Assembly (NCBI GenBank): GCA_017617525.1
Contig: JAFZWA010000007.1
Coordinates: 1 to 64,000 of the forward strand
From: Clostridiales bacterium
GTDB lineage: Bacteria > Bacillota > Clostridia > Saccharofermentanales > Saccharofermentanaceae
Direction: 5' to 3'
DNA: 64,000 nt
Of the stretch, positions 8,254-17,999 are shown piece by piece; the stretch's first letter is position 1, and the number at the start of each line of letters is the position of its first letter. Position numbers and translations under genes: made by a program. The notes beneath the pieces are model-generated. The model ran no database searches, was not told the origin of the DNA, and saw only the letters and a list, made by a program, of their open reading frames with translations.

Positions 8254-10925
8254 TTTTCTGTCCCTCCTTCCTCTTCATCCGGAATGAACTCGAGGATCTC
8301 CTCGGTATCTTCCGCGGCATCGGAAGAAGTGCTTTCCGCGGAGAACTCCAGGATCTCGTCATCCTGCGGTTCGGCCTTTGGCGGCGTTTCTTCTTCTGCC
8401 TTCTTTTCTTCTTTGGCTTCGCGGATCTCGTCGGCGAGGATCGTCGACAATCCCTTATAAAGCGCTCCGTATTCACTCATCAGCGGATAGTGGTTTTCCT
8501 TGATGAATTCTTCTTTCTTTTCTTTCGCCGCAAGCTCGAGCTGCTTGGCTTTATCCGAAAGCACTCCCGCGCCGATCATCTTTGAAGTGCTCTTCAAAGC
8601 ATGCACGAGGATCTCGTAATTTTTCCAGTCGGCGGATTCATAGTATCTGTTGATCAGCGGGATCTTCTCGGTCGCTTCCGTCGCGAACTGGACGAGGAGC
8701 GACTTATAGAACTCGAAATCATTCAGGCAGTATTTCATACCGGCATCGGTATCGACACTGTATGGTTTGAGCTGCTCACGAAGCGAAAGCGCCGTGATCT
8801 TCTGGACAGGTTCTTTTCGCATCTCTTCGAAATCCGGCTCCGGCTCGGAAGATTCGTCGATCTCTTCGTAAGTCACCATGGACTTCGGAAGTACCTGACG
8901 CATGACACGCTCGAGTTCATCCGTCTCGATCGGCTTACTGACGAATCCGTCAAAGCCTTCCGCAAGGAACATCTGCTTGGCGGAACTCATGGCATTCGCG
9001 GTAAGGGCAACGATCGGAGTCTCTCCGTTCTTGCCCGCGACATCCGAACGGATCCTCTTCATAGCTTCGACACCGTCCATGCCGCCCATCATGTGGTCCA
9101 TAAAGACGATATCGAACACCTTTTCACGGCAGATATCGATCGATTCCTGTCCGGAAAGCACTGTCGTTACTTCCATGCCGTAGTTTCTGAAGATACTCTT
9201 TCCAACGACGAGGTTCATCGGCTCGTCATCGACGACCAGAGCCTTGACGCCTCTGCAGAACATCTTAAATCCTGTAGCCTGCTTGTCGTGAACGCTCGTG
9301 TTGAGGACCGAAACGACCGGGAAGCAGTAGAACGGCTTTTCCATGACTCTCGCGTTCGAACCGGACACGAGCTTGAAGTCACCGTTGGCAACAACGACGA
9401 CGATCATATCTTTCGCGTATTCTTCGATCAGGTCGACATTCGAAGCGTATTCTTCTTCCGCGACGAACAGGTGCGTCATATGGATCGTGCTGTGCAGGAG
9501 TTTTAAGTCCTCCGGATTGTTTACACGGTGCATCTGAACGCCAAGGCCCTTAACGATATTCAGTACCATGGAGTTATAGTAGTCACGGACCTGCGGATCC
9601 GGATACTTTTCAAAGTGCAGATAAGCGCCGATGATCAGTTCGTCAGGGTGAGCGACCGACATGCAGGTCGTCGGATCGATGACTTTCATCGGAAGAGAAA
9701 CATGTACGCTCGTTCCCTTATCCGGCTTACTGCTGATCGTCATGAAACCGCCGAGCAGTGAGACAAAGCCGGAAACGATCGCAAGGCCGAGACCCAGGCC
9801 GCCGCCCATTCTCGCGCGTCCGGAGTCTGCCTGATAGAAGCTGTCATACACTTTCTCAAGTTCGTATTCCGACATACCGATACCGGTATCCGTGACTTCG
9901 ATACAGAGGTTGACGCCGTAGTCGTGCTTTTCGCATACGATACGTACATAGACGCCGCCCTTCTTCGTATATTTCAGACCATTGCCGATCAGGGCACGAA
10001 GGATCTTTTTCAGTTTGGAAACGTCGGTGTTCATGACGGCGGGGATCGCCGGGTCGACGTCGATGATGAGCTCAACATCCGCAGGCTTCAGGACACGGAT
10101 CTCTGTAACGAGGTCGTGAAGCACAGAAGAAAGCATATAGTCTTCACTGTTGTTAACGGCTTTCTTTCTGTCGAGCTCGGAATAGTCGAGGATGTCGCTG
10201 ATCTGGTCGGCGACTCTTCGGCCGGCTTCTCTTACCGCGATCAGGTCTCCGTAAATCTCACGGTTCTGTGACTTATCGATACAGATACTGGTCAGACCGA
10301 TAACGGCGTTGACCGGAGTTCTGATCTCGTGGGAAACATTTGCCAGGAAGTCATTCAGTCTTTCTGTCGCTTCCGTCAGCTGTTCGATCTCGAGCTTGGA
10401 AGTGGAGAATACCTGTGTCCACCTGTCGATGATGATCCTCGCGAAAAGCCCGACGACAAAGATCAGAAGAATGTGAAGAGCGATCCTTGTGATCTGTAAG
10501 TTATCGAAGCTTTCACCGTTATAGATCATCACGGAAATGTTGTACGTCATGGTCAGGTAGTAAGTGACCATGCAGATAGTGATCAATCCCTTCATTCCCG
10601 TTGTCGTGAAGAGCACGATCAGGACGGCCATCACGATCGCAAGATCATAGGTGCTTGTCGGATGGATACCGTAGAAGAACGCCGTACACATCATCAGGAC
10701 AGCGTAGATCCTCATTCTGAAAACAGGAGTTCCGTCTTTTCTGAAATGAATGATCCAGCAAATGATCACAGCCAGCGCGATGAGAGGAAGTATGAATTTC
10801 TCCCATCCCAGGAGGAACGATTCACCGATAAGAAGGATCGTACTTACCGTGAATGTGATCAGCACCATCAGGTGCGACGAGGCAAACAGGTCGTTTTGTT
10901 CATTGGACAGATTTGATTTATTCAT
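8250..10925 (-). CDS. Hybrid histidine kinase with degenerate receiver, receiver and HPt
   Basis: An 891-residue membrane kinase. It has about six hydrophobic segments between residues 18 and 165, HisKA with H199 (NVSHEIRTP), and HATPase_c (DTGIGM 346-351, GLGLGLAIV 376-384). A receiver-like stretch at 425-540 has no acceptor Asp. A full receiver follows with D610 (VFMDHMMGGMDG) and K664, then an HPt domain with H775 (LVHALKST). The acidic tail carries two copies of an EILEF motif. The ATG at 10925 is preferred over one at 10955, because GGAGGG lies 6-7 nt upstream. It overlaps the upstream stop by 8 nt (ATGAATAA). Its HPt is clearly paralogous to that of the dCache kinase (shared DWKNYEI and LKSTSK). 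Confidence 0.9.
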   Translation of the reverse strand: MNKSNLSNEQNDLFASSHLMVLITFTVSTILLIGESFLLGWEKFILPLIALAVIICWIIHFRKDGTPVFRMRIYAVLMMCTAFFYGIHPTSTYDLAIVMAVLIVLFTTTGMKGLITICMVTYYLTMTYNISVMIYNGESFDNLQITRIALHILLIFVVGLFARIIIDRWTQVFSTSKLEIEQLTEATERLNDFLANVSHEIRTPVNAVIGLTSICIDKSQNREIYGDLIAVREAGRRVADQISDILDYSELDRKKAVNNSEDYMLSSVLHDLVTEIRVLKPADVELIIDVDPAIPAVMNTDVSKLKKILRALIGNGLKYTKKGGVYVRIVCEKHDYGVNLCIEVTDTGIGMSEYELEKVYDSFYQADSGRARMGGGLGLGLAIVSGFVSLLGGFMTISSKPDKGTSVHVSLPMKVIDPTTCMSVAHPDELIIGAYLHFEKYPDPQVRDYYNSMVLNIVKGLGVQMHRVNNPEDLKLLHSTIHMTHLFVAEEEYASNVDLIEEYAKDMIVVVVANGDFKLVSGSNARVMEKPFYCFPVVSVLNTSVHDKQATGFKMFCRGVKALVVDDEPMNLVVGKSIFRNYGMEVTTVLSGQESIDICREKVFDIVFMDHMMGGMDGVEAMKRIRSDVAGKNGETPIVALTANAMSSAKQMFLAEGFDGFVSKPIETDELERVMRQVLPKSMVTYEEIDESSEPEPDFEEMRKEPVQKITALSLREQLKPYSVDTDAGMKYCLNDFEFYKSLLVQFATEATEKIPLINRYYESADWKNYEILVHALKSTSKMIGAGVLSDKAKQLELAAKEKKEEFIKENHYPLMSEYGALYKGLSTILADEIREAKEEKKAEEETPPKAEPQDDEILEFSAESTSSDAAEDTEEILEFIPDEEEGGTEK

Positions 10926-13299
10926 TACCGCCCTCCTTTTGCTTACGTTCTTCATCTTCTTTCATGATGGAGATCATGATATCAGCGAATTTCGGGTCAA
11001 ACTGCGTGCCCTTTCCCTTCGTGAGCTCGGCGATGATCTCCTCTTTTGAAAGACTTTTTCTGTAGCTTCGGTTGCTGGACATGGCATCGTAGGAATCGGC
11101 CACGGCAATGATCCTGGCCGCCTCCGGAATGTCAAATCCCGACAGTCCGTCCGGATATCCCCTTCCGTCGAACCGTTCGTGATGGTAATGCGCCGCGATC
11201 GTGAGTTCCGGATCCTCTTTGATGTTCGAAAGGATCTTCGCACCCATGCCCGGATGCTCCTTGATCTTGGCAAACTCCTCATCCGTTAATGCACTCGGTT
11301 TGTTGATGATATCATTCGGCACGCCGATCTTGCCGACGTCATGGAGAAGACCCATCATGTAGATCTCATCCTGACGGAATTCCGAATAACCGGCACGCGC
11401 GGCGATCCTCTTCGCGTATTCCGCCACACGTCCCGAGTGACCTCTCGTATAGAGGTCCTTGGTATCGATCGCCGCCGCGAGAGACTCGACGACATGAACA
11501 AGAAGAAGTCTGTTTTCCTGTGTCTTCTTCTGTACTTCAAAGTTCAGCTGGTTCTGAAGCGTAACAAGCTCGATCATGTGCTTGACGCGAAGGAGCAAAA
11601 CTTCCGGAACGAAAGGCTTTCTGATAAAGTCCATCGCGCCGAGGGAAAGACCCTTGCTTTCCGCGCCCTGACTTTCGTCTGCCGTAAGGAACATGACCGG
11701 AGTATTGGCCGCATCCGCGCTGATCGTACGAAGCTTCTGCAATGTCTCATATCCGTCCATCTCCGGCATCTTTACGTCCAGAAGGATCAGATCCGGACAG
11801 TCATTTCCGTCCGCGATGTAGTTGATCAGTGCTTTTCCCGATTTAAGAGCCGTTACGCGGATACCGCCTGACGAAAGGATCTTGCCCGCGACCTGCAGGT
11901 TCATCGCGTCGTCATCGACGATGATGACGGTTCTGTCTTTCTTTCTGTTGTACTTCGACTCGTATTCGTTTCCGAGGAATTCGCTCTCGAATCTGACATT
12001 GAGACGGCGGCCCATATGGCGTTCCCAACGCTCGACGATATGGTTGATGACCTTGCCCGTACTGTCCTCACGGATGTCCGTCAGGAAGACAAAATACTGA
12101 TTCTTTCTGTTTCGCATCAGGATGTCTGTCTTACGAAGCGACTGGCGGATGTGATTGCCGAACTCATCGAGAAGATCGACATATTCCTCATTCGAAGTCT
12201 CTTCCGTCTTTTCCAGCGTGAAAAGCACCTTGCAGGCAGAGATCCTGTTTCGGATGATGTATCGGATGATATATCTGTATACAGGGGAGAAAGAATCCTT
12301 ATCGAGCTGCAGCGCGACATCCGGGATAGTTCTTTCACCGAGGATGCCGGAGATCGCGGCGATATCAGGAAGCGCGTCGCCCGAATCGTCATCGTCGAAA
12401 GCCTCGACGGAGAAAAGGCTGTAGCCGTGCTTTCCGTTTTTCTTCACGTTATAGAGAGCCTTGTCGGCCTGCTTAAAGAGCGTATTGAAATCGTTGCCGT
12501 GACGCGGTACATGGATGGCACCGATCGAAGCGCCGAGTGGGATATCCATATCCTCGCCCATCAGGTCTTTGGCCATGGCGACGACTTCGCTGTTGAGTTT
12601 TTCGGTGATCTCGGCAACCGGTCCTTCGGTCGTCACGCCCTTGGCAAAAGCGATGAACTCGTCGCCGCCCAATCGTCCGCAGGTGCTTCCGTCCGGAACC
12701 GCGTTTTTAATGATCTGCGCGAATCCCAGAAGAACCTTGTCGCCCATGTCGTGTCCGTAGATATCGTTGACGGGCTTAAAGGAGTCGAGGTCGATCATCA
12801 TCAGGCAGCCGGTGGTGTTGGCACATATCTTGGTCATCATGGCTTCTGTCGCGCCCTTATTGAGAAGACCGGTGAGCTTGTCGATGGAAGCTTCACTTTT
12901 CAGGTTCTGCATCTCGGATCTGCTCGACATTACGTTGTCGATACGACGCATCAGAACGTCAGGGTTAAACGGTTTTCTTACAAAGTCCGAAACGCCCATC
13001 TCGAAGCCTCTCGTCTCTGTATTCGTATCTTCGTCTGCCGTCAGGAAGATGACGGGAGTCGCTTCGGCGTTGACCGACTTTTCGTAATCACGGAGAAGCT
13101 TCAGTGTCTCAAATCCGTCGATGCCCGGCATCTTGATATCCAGAAGGATCAGATCCGGGAATCCTTTCTCCGGGATATATTCCAGGAGCGCGTTACCCGA
13201 CTTGAGAGCCGTTACGCGCATGTTGTTTCTGCTCAGGATATGTCCTGCCATCTTAAGGTTAGCGGTATCGTCATCGACAACCATTACCCACTTCGCCAT
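10918..13299 (-). CDS. Two-receiver GGDEF and HD-GYP c-di-GMP enzyme
   Basis: A 793-residue cytoplasmic response regulator. Receiver 1 (3-122) has acceptor D54; a GGDEF domain (about 136-298) has an intact RLGGDEF at 209-215 but no RxxD inhibitory site five residues before it. Residues 320-440 look like a decayed GGDEF domain (KTDILMRNRKNQYFVF in place of the active half-site). Receiver 2 (456-575) has acceptor D508. HD-GYP spans about 595-785, with H652-D653 (LLHDVGKIG), HH at 706-707 (YHHERFDGRGYPDG) and GYP. It can therefore both make and break c-di-GMP, each output behind its own receiver. The start has AGGAGG 7 nt upstream. It lies 15 nt after the dCache kinase and overlaps the next gene by 8 nt. 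Confidence 0.92.
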   Translation of the reverse strand: MAKWVMVVDDDTANLKMAGHILSRNNMRVTALKSGNALLEYIPEKGFPDLILLDIKMPGIDGFETLKLLRDYEKSVNAEATPVIFLTADEDTNTETRGFEMGVSDFVRKPFNPDVLMRRIDNVMSSRSEMQNLKSEASIDKLTGLLNKGATEAMMTKICANTTGCLMMIDLDSFKPVNDIYGHDMGDKVLLGFAQIIKNAVPDGSTCGRLGGDEFIAFAKGVTTEGPVAEITEKLNSEVVAMAKDLMGEDMDIPLGASIGAIHVPRHGNDFNTLFKQADKALYNVKKNGKHGYSLFSVEAFDDDDSGDALPDIAAISGILGERTIPDVALQLDKDSFSPVYRYIIRYIIRNRISACKVLFTLEKTEETSNEEYVDLLDEFGNHIRQSLRKTDILMRNRKNQYFVFLTDIREDSTGKVINHIVERWERHMGRRLNVRFESEFLGNEYESKYNRKKDRTVIIVDDDAMNLQVAGKILSSGGIRVTALKSGKALINYIADGNDCPDLILLDVKMPEMDGYETLQKLRTISADAANTPVMFLTADESQGAESKGLSLGAMDFIRKPFVPEVLLLRVKHMIELVTLQNQLNFEVQKKTQENRLLLVHVVESLAAAIDTKDLYTRGHSGRVAEYAKRIAARAGYSEFRQDEIYMMGLLHDVGKIGVPNDIINKPSALTDEEFAKIKEHPGMGAKILSNIKEDPELTIAAHYHHERFDGRGYPDGLSGFDIPEAARIIAVADSYDAMSSNRSYRKSLSKEEIIAELTKGKGTQFDPKFADIMISIMKEDEERKQKEGGNE

Positions 13300-13314
13300 A
13301 AGAACCTCCTACCT

Positions 13315-15981
13315 CTAGTTATTATCCTCCGGGAGGAACTCGAACACCTCGTCGTCCTCCGCGATATCGTCTTCTTTCACTTCCATATTTTCCTCGATGA
13401 CCTTTACGATCTTCTCGTAAAGATCCATCGCCTTGCCGTGTCCGTCCGAAAGCGCGAGCTCATCTCCCTTGCCCGCTGCTTCTTCCAGGTCGGCCGCCAT
13501 CTCGAAAAGCTTTTTCGCGCCGATCGTCTTGCTCGTGCTCTTGAGCGAATGGATGTAGATCTCATAGTTCTTCCAGTCGCGTTTCTCGTAGCAGCTCACA
13601 AGGTTCTGGAACTTGCTCTTCTTTTCCGTGCAATACTCGGAAAGTATCGATTTATACATTTCCGTATCGCCCTGACAGAAGTAAAGTCCCGTCTTCGGAT
13701 CCACCCCGTTTTTCGTCAGCGCCTCGAAAAGCACCGCCGTCTTTTCGTCTCCCGAAGATACGTCTTCTTCGACCTTCTCCTCGACGATCTCGATCTTGCT
13801 CTTCGGAAGATGCGTCAGAAGCATCTTCTCGAGCTCATGTCCGTTGATCGGCTTTGTCAGATAATCATCGAAGCCCTGCTCGATGTATCTTTCTCTCGCG
13901 CCACGGATGACATCCGCGGTCAGACAGATGATCGGCGTCTTCTCGTTGAGCTTGCTCTCGAGCTTTCTGATCTCACCCATCGCTTCCGTTCCGTCCATGA
14001 TCGGCATACGCTGATCCATGAGGATCATGTCGTATTTGGTCTCGTCACAGAGACGGATCGCTTCTTTTCCGCTCAACGCCGTATTGATGCGCACTCCCGT
14101 TTTCTTCAGAAGATTTGCCGCGACGGCGATATTCATCTTCGTGTCGTCAACGATCAGGATCAATGCCGTCGGCGCGTGGAAGGATTCCTTGTAGACCTCC
14201 TCGGTCTCCTCTTCCGGCGCGTTTCCGACTTCAAATTCTCCGATCGGATCATTGTTCTCGACCTTCTGCCAGATCTCGAACCAGAACTTGGAACCGACGC
14301 CGTATTCGCTCTCGACCTTGAGCTCACTATCCATGAGTCCCAGAAGTTTCGTGCAGACCGACATGCCCAGTCCCGTGCCCTCGATGTTCCTGTTTCTTTC
14401 GACATCCAGCCTCTCGAACGATTCAAAGAGACGTTTCATATCCTCTTCTTTAATGCCAATTCCTGTGTCTTTTACTTCAACAAAAAGAAGAATTTTTCCA
14501 TCGGGGGTATTTTTTCTCTCTTTTTCTTTGACGGTTAAGGTGACCGACCCCTTCTCCGTATACTTCACGGCGTTGGTCAAAAGGTTCATGATGACCTCGT
14601 TGATACGCGTGTTATCACCGTAAAGCTCCGACGGGATATTCGGATCGATATCGGTCTGAAGCTCGAGGTTTTTCGATCTTGCTCTTTCCGAGATCGAATT
14701 CATGACATAGGAAAGCTGGGATTTCACATTGTAAGGCGCGGAGACGATCTCCATCTTGCCGTTCTCGATCTTGGAAAAATCGAGGATGCTGTTTACGAGC
14801 GTCAGAAGATTCTGTCCGGACTGACGGATATTTCTGGAGTAGCCCATGATCTCTCTGTTTTCCGTCTCACGGATGATCATCTCGTTCATGCCGAGGATCG
14901 CGTTGATCGGGGTACGGATCTCATGTGACATATCCGCGAGGAACCGGCTCTTGGCTTCACTTGCCTCGTCGGCCGCCTGTTTTTCGAGACGCAGAACCTT
15001 CTCCGCGTATTCCTGCTGCTGCGTTCTGTACTTATCGAGAACGAGAGCCAGCACGACGGCACAAGTACCGCCGATGAGCGCCGCGACGACTGCCGCGATC
15101 AGAAAGCTCGTGACCAGGCCGTTAAGACCTTTCTGCATTTCGCTCTTACTTGTCGCGATACCGACATGCCATCCGCTGTTCTGCATCTTGGAAACGACGA
15201 TACCTCTCGTGACACCGTCATAATCCTCGACATAGACCGTCTCGTGGGAATCCTTGCGCATGTTGTTCACGACATCTCCGTATGGAGAACCGGAAACTTC
15301 AAGAATACCGACCGGATCATCGACAAATGTATATGCCTCGTTCGGGTGGACGATGACGCCCATGTTCTGGTCGACAAGGAAAGCGTAGCTGTCTTCCGCG
15401 ACATCGGCATCGTTGATGATGTCCACCAGAACATCGACGAAGATATCCGCGGCGATGATGCCCTTGAGCTCACCGTCCGCGCGTACGGCCTTCGAGATCG
15501 TGATGATCGGTACTTTCGTATCCGAATCCATGTAAGGGACGGAATAGTAGATCTCGTTCGTTTCCGCCGCGACCGTATACCAGTCGCGCTCGTGAGAAAA
15601 ATCGACGGTTCCGTCCGCGACGAAATCCGAGGCGCACGCCATCGTGTTATCCGGGAAAGTGAAATAGATATCGTAGATATAGCCCTTCGTGTTCAGGCTG
15701 TCATATACGGATTTTAAATAGTCATGGAAAAAGGCGCCGTCCTGATCAAAGAACCGGCTGTATTCGATATTCGCGGCAAGCGTGTCGACGATCGTGGCAT
15801 TACCGTTGAGCCACGTAGTCAGCTCCTGCGCGTATTTATCTGCCGCCACGCGGTACTTTTCTTCCGACTGGGAGAAAACACTCTGCTTCGCTCTTCGATA
15901 ACTGATCATGGAAAGAAGACCGGTACTGGCCAGAATGACCAGTACGATCATTGCCGTCATCTTAACACGGAAACTCCTCAT
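13315..15981 (-). CDS. dCache hybrid histidine kinase with receiver and HPt
   Basis: An 888-residue kinase and first gene of the signalling operon. TM1 spans 9-27, an extracellular double-Cache sensor about 32-285 (DWYTVA, YYSVPYMD, IAADIF), and TM2 287-315. HisKA has H353 (DMSHEIRTP), and HATPase_c shows DTGIGI 505-510 and GTGLGMSV 535-542. The receiver has D656 (ILMDQRMPIMDG) and K710 (LTKP), and HPt has H811 (YIHSLKST). The tail ends in DEVFEFLPED. The Cache domain suggests a small-molecule ligand such as an amino or organic acid; which one is not readable. The ATG at 15981 has AGAGGT directly against it, so the ATG eight codons in (15960, AGGAG 13 nt upstream) is an alternative. No clear promoter was found in the 161-nt gap upstream. 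Confidence 0.9.
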   Translation of the reverse strand: MRSFRVKMTAMIVLVILASTGLLSMISYRRAKQSVFSQSEEKYRVAADKYAQELTTWLNGNATIVDTLAANIEYSRFFDQDGAFFHDYLKSVYDSLNTKGYIYDIYFTFPDNTMACASDFVADGTVDFSHERDWYTVAAETNEIYYSVPYMDSDTKVPIITISKAVRADGELKGIIAADIFVDVLVDIINDADVAEDSYAFLVDQNMGVIVHPNEAYTFVDDPVGILEVSGSPYGDVVNNMRKDSHETVYVEDYDGVTRGIVVSKMQNSGWHVGIATSKSEMQKGLNGLVTSFLIAAVVAALIGGTCAVVLALVLDKYRTQQQEYAEKVLRLEKQAADEASEAKSRFLADMSHEIRTPINAILGMNEMIIRETENREIMGYSRNIRQSGQNLLTLVNSILDFSKIENGKMEIVSAPYNVKSQLSYVMNSISERARSKNLELQTDIDPNIPSELYGDNTRINEVIMNLLTNAVKYTEKGSVTLTVKEKERKNTPDGKILLFVEVKDTGIGIKEEDMKRLFESFERLDVERNRNIEGTGLGMSVCTKLLGLMDSELKVESEYGVGSKFWFEIWQKVENNDPIGEFEVGNAPEEETEEVYKESFHAPTALILIVDDTKMNIAVAANLLKKTGVRINTALSGKEAIRLCDETKYDMILMDQRMPIMDGTEAMGEIRKLESKLNEKTPIICLTADVIRGARERYIEQGFDDYLTKPINGHELEKMLLTHLPKSKIEIVEEKVEEDVSSGDEKTAVLFEALTKNGVDPKTGLYFCQGDTEMYKSILSEYCTEKKSKFQNLVSCYEKRDWKNYEIYIHSLKSTSKTIGAKKLFEMAADLEEAAGKGDELALSDGHGKAMDLYEKIVKVIEENMEVKEDDIAEDDEVFEFLPEDNN

Positions 15982-16030
15982 ACCTCTTAACCTGCACAGG
16001 CTTCGACACCCCGGCCTGCTTTCCCCCCTG

Positions 16031-16058
16031 TTTCCGCGGCCGAAAAGGCCGCAGGAAA
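16031..16058. repeat. GC-rich inverted repeat upstream of the signalling operon
   Basis: TTTCC-GCGGCC, loop GAAAA, GGCCGC-A-GGAAA: an 11-bp stem with one bulged A, 50 nt before the first kinase gene. Neither strand has a U-run directly after it, so it is more likely a leader structure than a terminator. Confidence 0.4.
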
Positions 16059-16142
16059 ATACATTTTTATTTTATCAGTAAAGGGGTACGGTTTCTATGC
16101 TTCTCCCTAATTCGTTACAGCAAGTTCACATCAACTCCACAA

Positions 16143-17999
16143 TTACACCAGATAATTGTGAGCCTGTCTGTCAAACATCTCTCTGTAACGTCCGTTAAGA
16201 GCCATGAGTTCGTCATGAGTTCCCTGCTCGATGATCTTTCCGTGCTCGAAAAGATAGATGCGGTCCGCCATTCTTGTCGTCGACAGTCTGTGCGAGATAA
16301 AAATGACGGTATTCTCTCCCGCGTTTTCGATCAGGTTCTTGTTGAGTTTATATTCGGATACCGGATCAAGCGCCGAGGAAGGCTCGTCGAGGATACTGAC
16401 CGCGCGGTCGTCATTCCGGAGGAACACACGAGAGATCGCGATCTTCTGTCCTTCACCGCCCGAAAGGTTTACGCCGTCGTCATCAAACTCACGAGTCAAA
16501 GGCGTGTTGATACCCAAAGGAAGCGAGTCGAGTTTTCTTCCGAAATCGGCTTTCTTTAAGGCATGCAGGACATCCTCTTCGTCTTCCTTATTCACTTTTC
16601 TAAGAAGCACATTCTCCGCGATCGTCGCCGCGTAGATGTTGTAGTCCTGGAAGACCGCGCTGATCTTCTTTCTGTACTCTTTTGTATTGTACTCACGGAT
16701 ATCATGTCCACCGTATGAGATGCTTCCTCCGGTGACATCGTAAAGACGCATCAGGAGTTTTACGAACGTGGTCTTGCCCGCGCCGTTTTCACCTACGATC
16801 GCGATCTTCTCACCCGGATGGATCTCGATCGAGATATCTTTCAGCGTATCTTCACCGGTATTCGGATAGCGGAAAGACACATGTGAAAGCACGAGCGGTT
16901 CCGATCCTTTTTCAGGTGTAAGACCATCGGCAACCTCAATGTTCGGTTCATACTCCAGAAGCTTGATGAGCTTGCTGCCGTAGCGTCCGATGACCTGGAA
17001 ATCAACGAGGCAGTAGTTGATCTCGTTCAAGTTCCTTCTTACATAGTTTGCCGCGTTATTGGCAGACGCGACTTCGCCGAGTGCGATGCTCTTAACGACC
17101 AGCGCGAGGTAACCGAGGTACGCGGGGATCGCGAAGAATGAGAATACGGTAAATACGGAGATCCAGTTTACGAGAGATACCCATGTCAGCGGAGGTCCGT
17201 AGATCCTTCCTTCTTCCGCGGCTTCATCGAGCGCCTCGTCGAACTGAAGGCGCAGAGGTCCTCTTACATCCGTGAGCTTACACTCTTTCGCGAACTCCGG
17301 CTGATAGAAAACGCGCTTGCTGTAGTCGGCTTTACGAAGCTTCTTTCTGTATTCGACCCACCACGTGTAGTTGATCTTTTCGATCTTAAAACGTGTCGCG
17401 AGATTGACGATGAAACCCGCGATCGGGAAGATCGCCAGGACCGGATCGATGGTGAGGATCATAGCCGCGGCGACAAAGAGCGCGACGGTTCCGCCGATGA
17501 TCTTACTGACGACCGTGACGGCTTCCGAAACAAGTTCATCCGCGCGCTGCGATACTACCGCGTAAGTGTCATAGGTCTCCGGATCATCGTAGAAGATCAG
17601 GTCCTTCAGGCTGTTCTTTTCCGCGAGATCTCTCTGGATACGACCACTTAACGGAATGAGTTTTGCCTTTGACCATTCGTTTATAAGCTGATGGATCCAT
17701 TCGAGGATCACGACTAAAACAAGCGAGATCAGAAGGAGGATCATGATGCTTCTAAACGCCATGTCTCCGGTAAGACCGTTGATGATCAGTTTCAGGATAA
17801 AGGTGTCATTGGCGGCCATTCCCGAAAGAAGAAGGATGTTTAACACCATGATCTTCACGATCAGGGGTTTATCGTATTTACTCGCGTACTTCAAAAGGTA
17901 AGTAACGTTTCCGATCATTTCGCGGATCGTGATCTTCTCTTCCTTCTGTTTGTCTTTTCTTCTCGATATATCTTTTCTTTTCGACTTGTCTTTACTCAT
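16143..17999 (-). CDS. ABC exporter, permease-ATPase half (second of pair)
   Basis: A 618-residue half-transporter: a Lys-rich cytoplasmic N-terminus, six membrane helices within 45-330, and a nucleotide-binding domain from about 365. Walker A is GENGAGKT (403-410), the signature is a variant LSGGE (512-516), Walker B is SILDEP with the catalytic Glu present, and the H-loop is FISHRLS. It starts inside the upstream gene (8-nt overlap ATGAGTAA), so the two halves are very likely a heterodimer. Family members of this type export peptides, lipids or drugs. No substrate gene (peptide, modifying enzyme or immunity) is beside it, so the cargo is unknown. Confidence 0.85.
   Translation of the reverse strand: MSKDKSKRKDISRRKDKQKEEKITIREMIGNVTYLLKYASKYDKPLIVKIMVLNILLLSGMAANDTFILKLIINGLTGDMAFRSIMILLLISLVLVVILEWIHQLINEWSKAKLIPLSGRIQRDLAEKNSLKDLIFYDDPETYDTYAVVSQRADELVSEAVTVVSKIIGGTVALFVAAAMILTIDPVLAIFPIAGFIVNLATRFKIEKINYTWWVEYRKKLRKADYSKRVFYQPEFAKECKLTDVRGPLRLQFDEALDEAAEEGRIYGPPLTWVSLVNWISVFTVFSFFAIPAYLGYLALVVKSIALGEVASANNAANYVRRNLNEINYCLVDFQVIGRYGSKLIKLLEYEPNIEVADGLTPEKGSEPLVLSHVSFRYPNTGEDTLKDISIEIHPGEKIAIVGENGAGKTTFVKLLMRLYDVTGGSISYGGHDIREYNTKEYRKKISAVFQDYNIYAATIAENVLLRKVNKEDEEDVLHALKKADFGRKLDSLPLGINTPLTREFDDDGVNLSGGEGQKIAISRVFLRNDDRAVSILDEPSSALDPVSEYKLNKNLIENAGENTVIFISHRLSTTRMADRIYLFEHGKIIEQGTHDELMALNGRYREMFDRQAHNYLV

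Noticed and set aside
8251-15981. Long plus-strand frames opposite the kinase genes (such as 12016-14538)
   Set aside because: They mirror biased codons of the minus-strand genes, lack ribosome sites and give Arg/His/Val-rich sequences without recognisable domains.
15982-16142. c-di-GMP riboswitch ahead of the signalling operon
   Set aside because: The conserved GEMM-I and GEMM-II segments are absent; only simple hairpins are seen.
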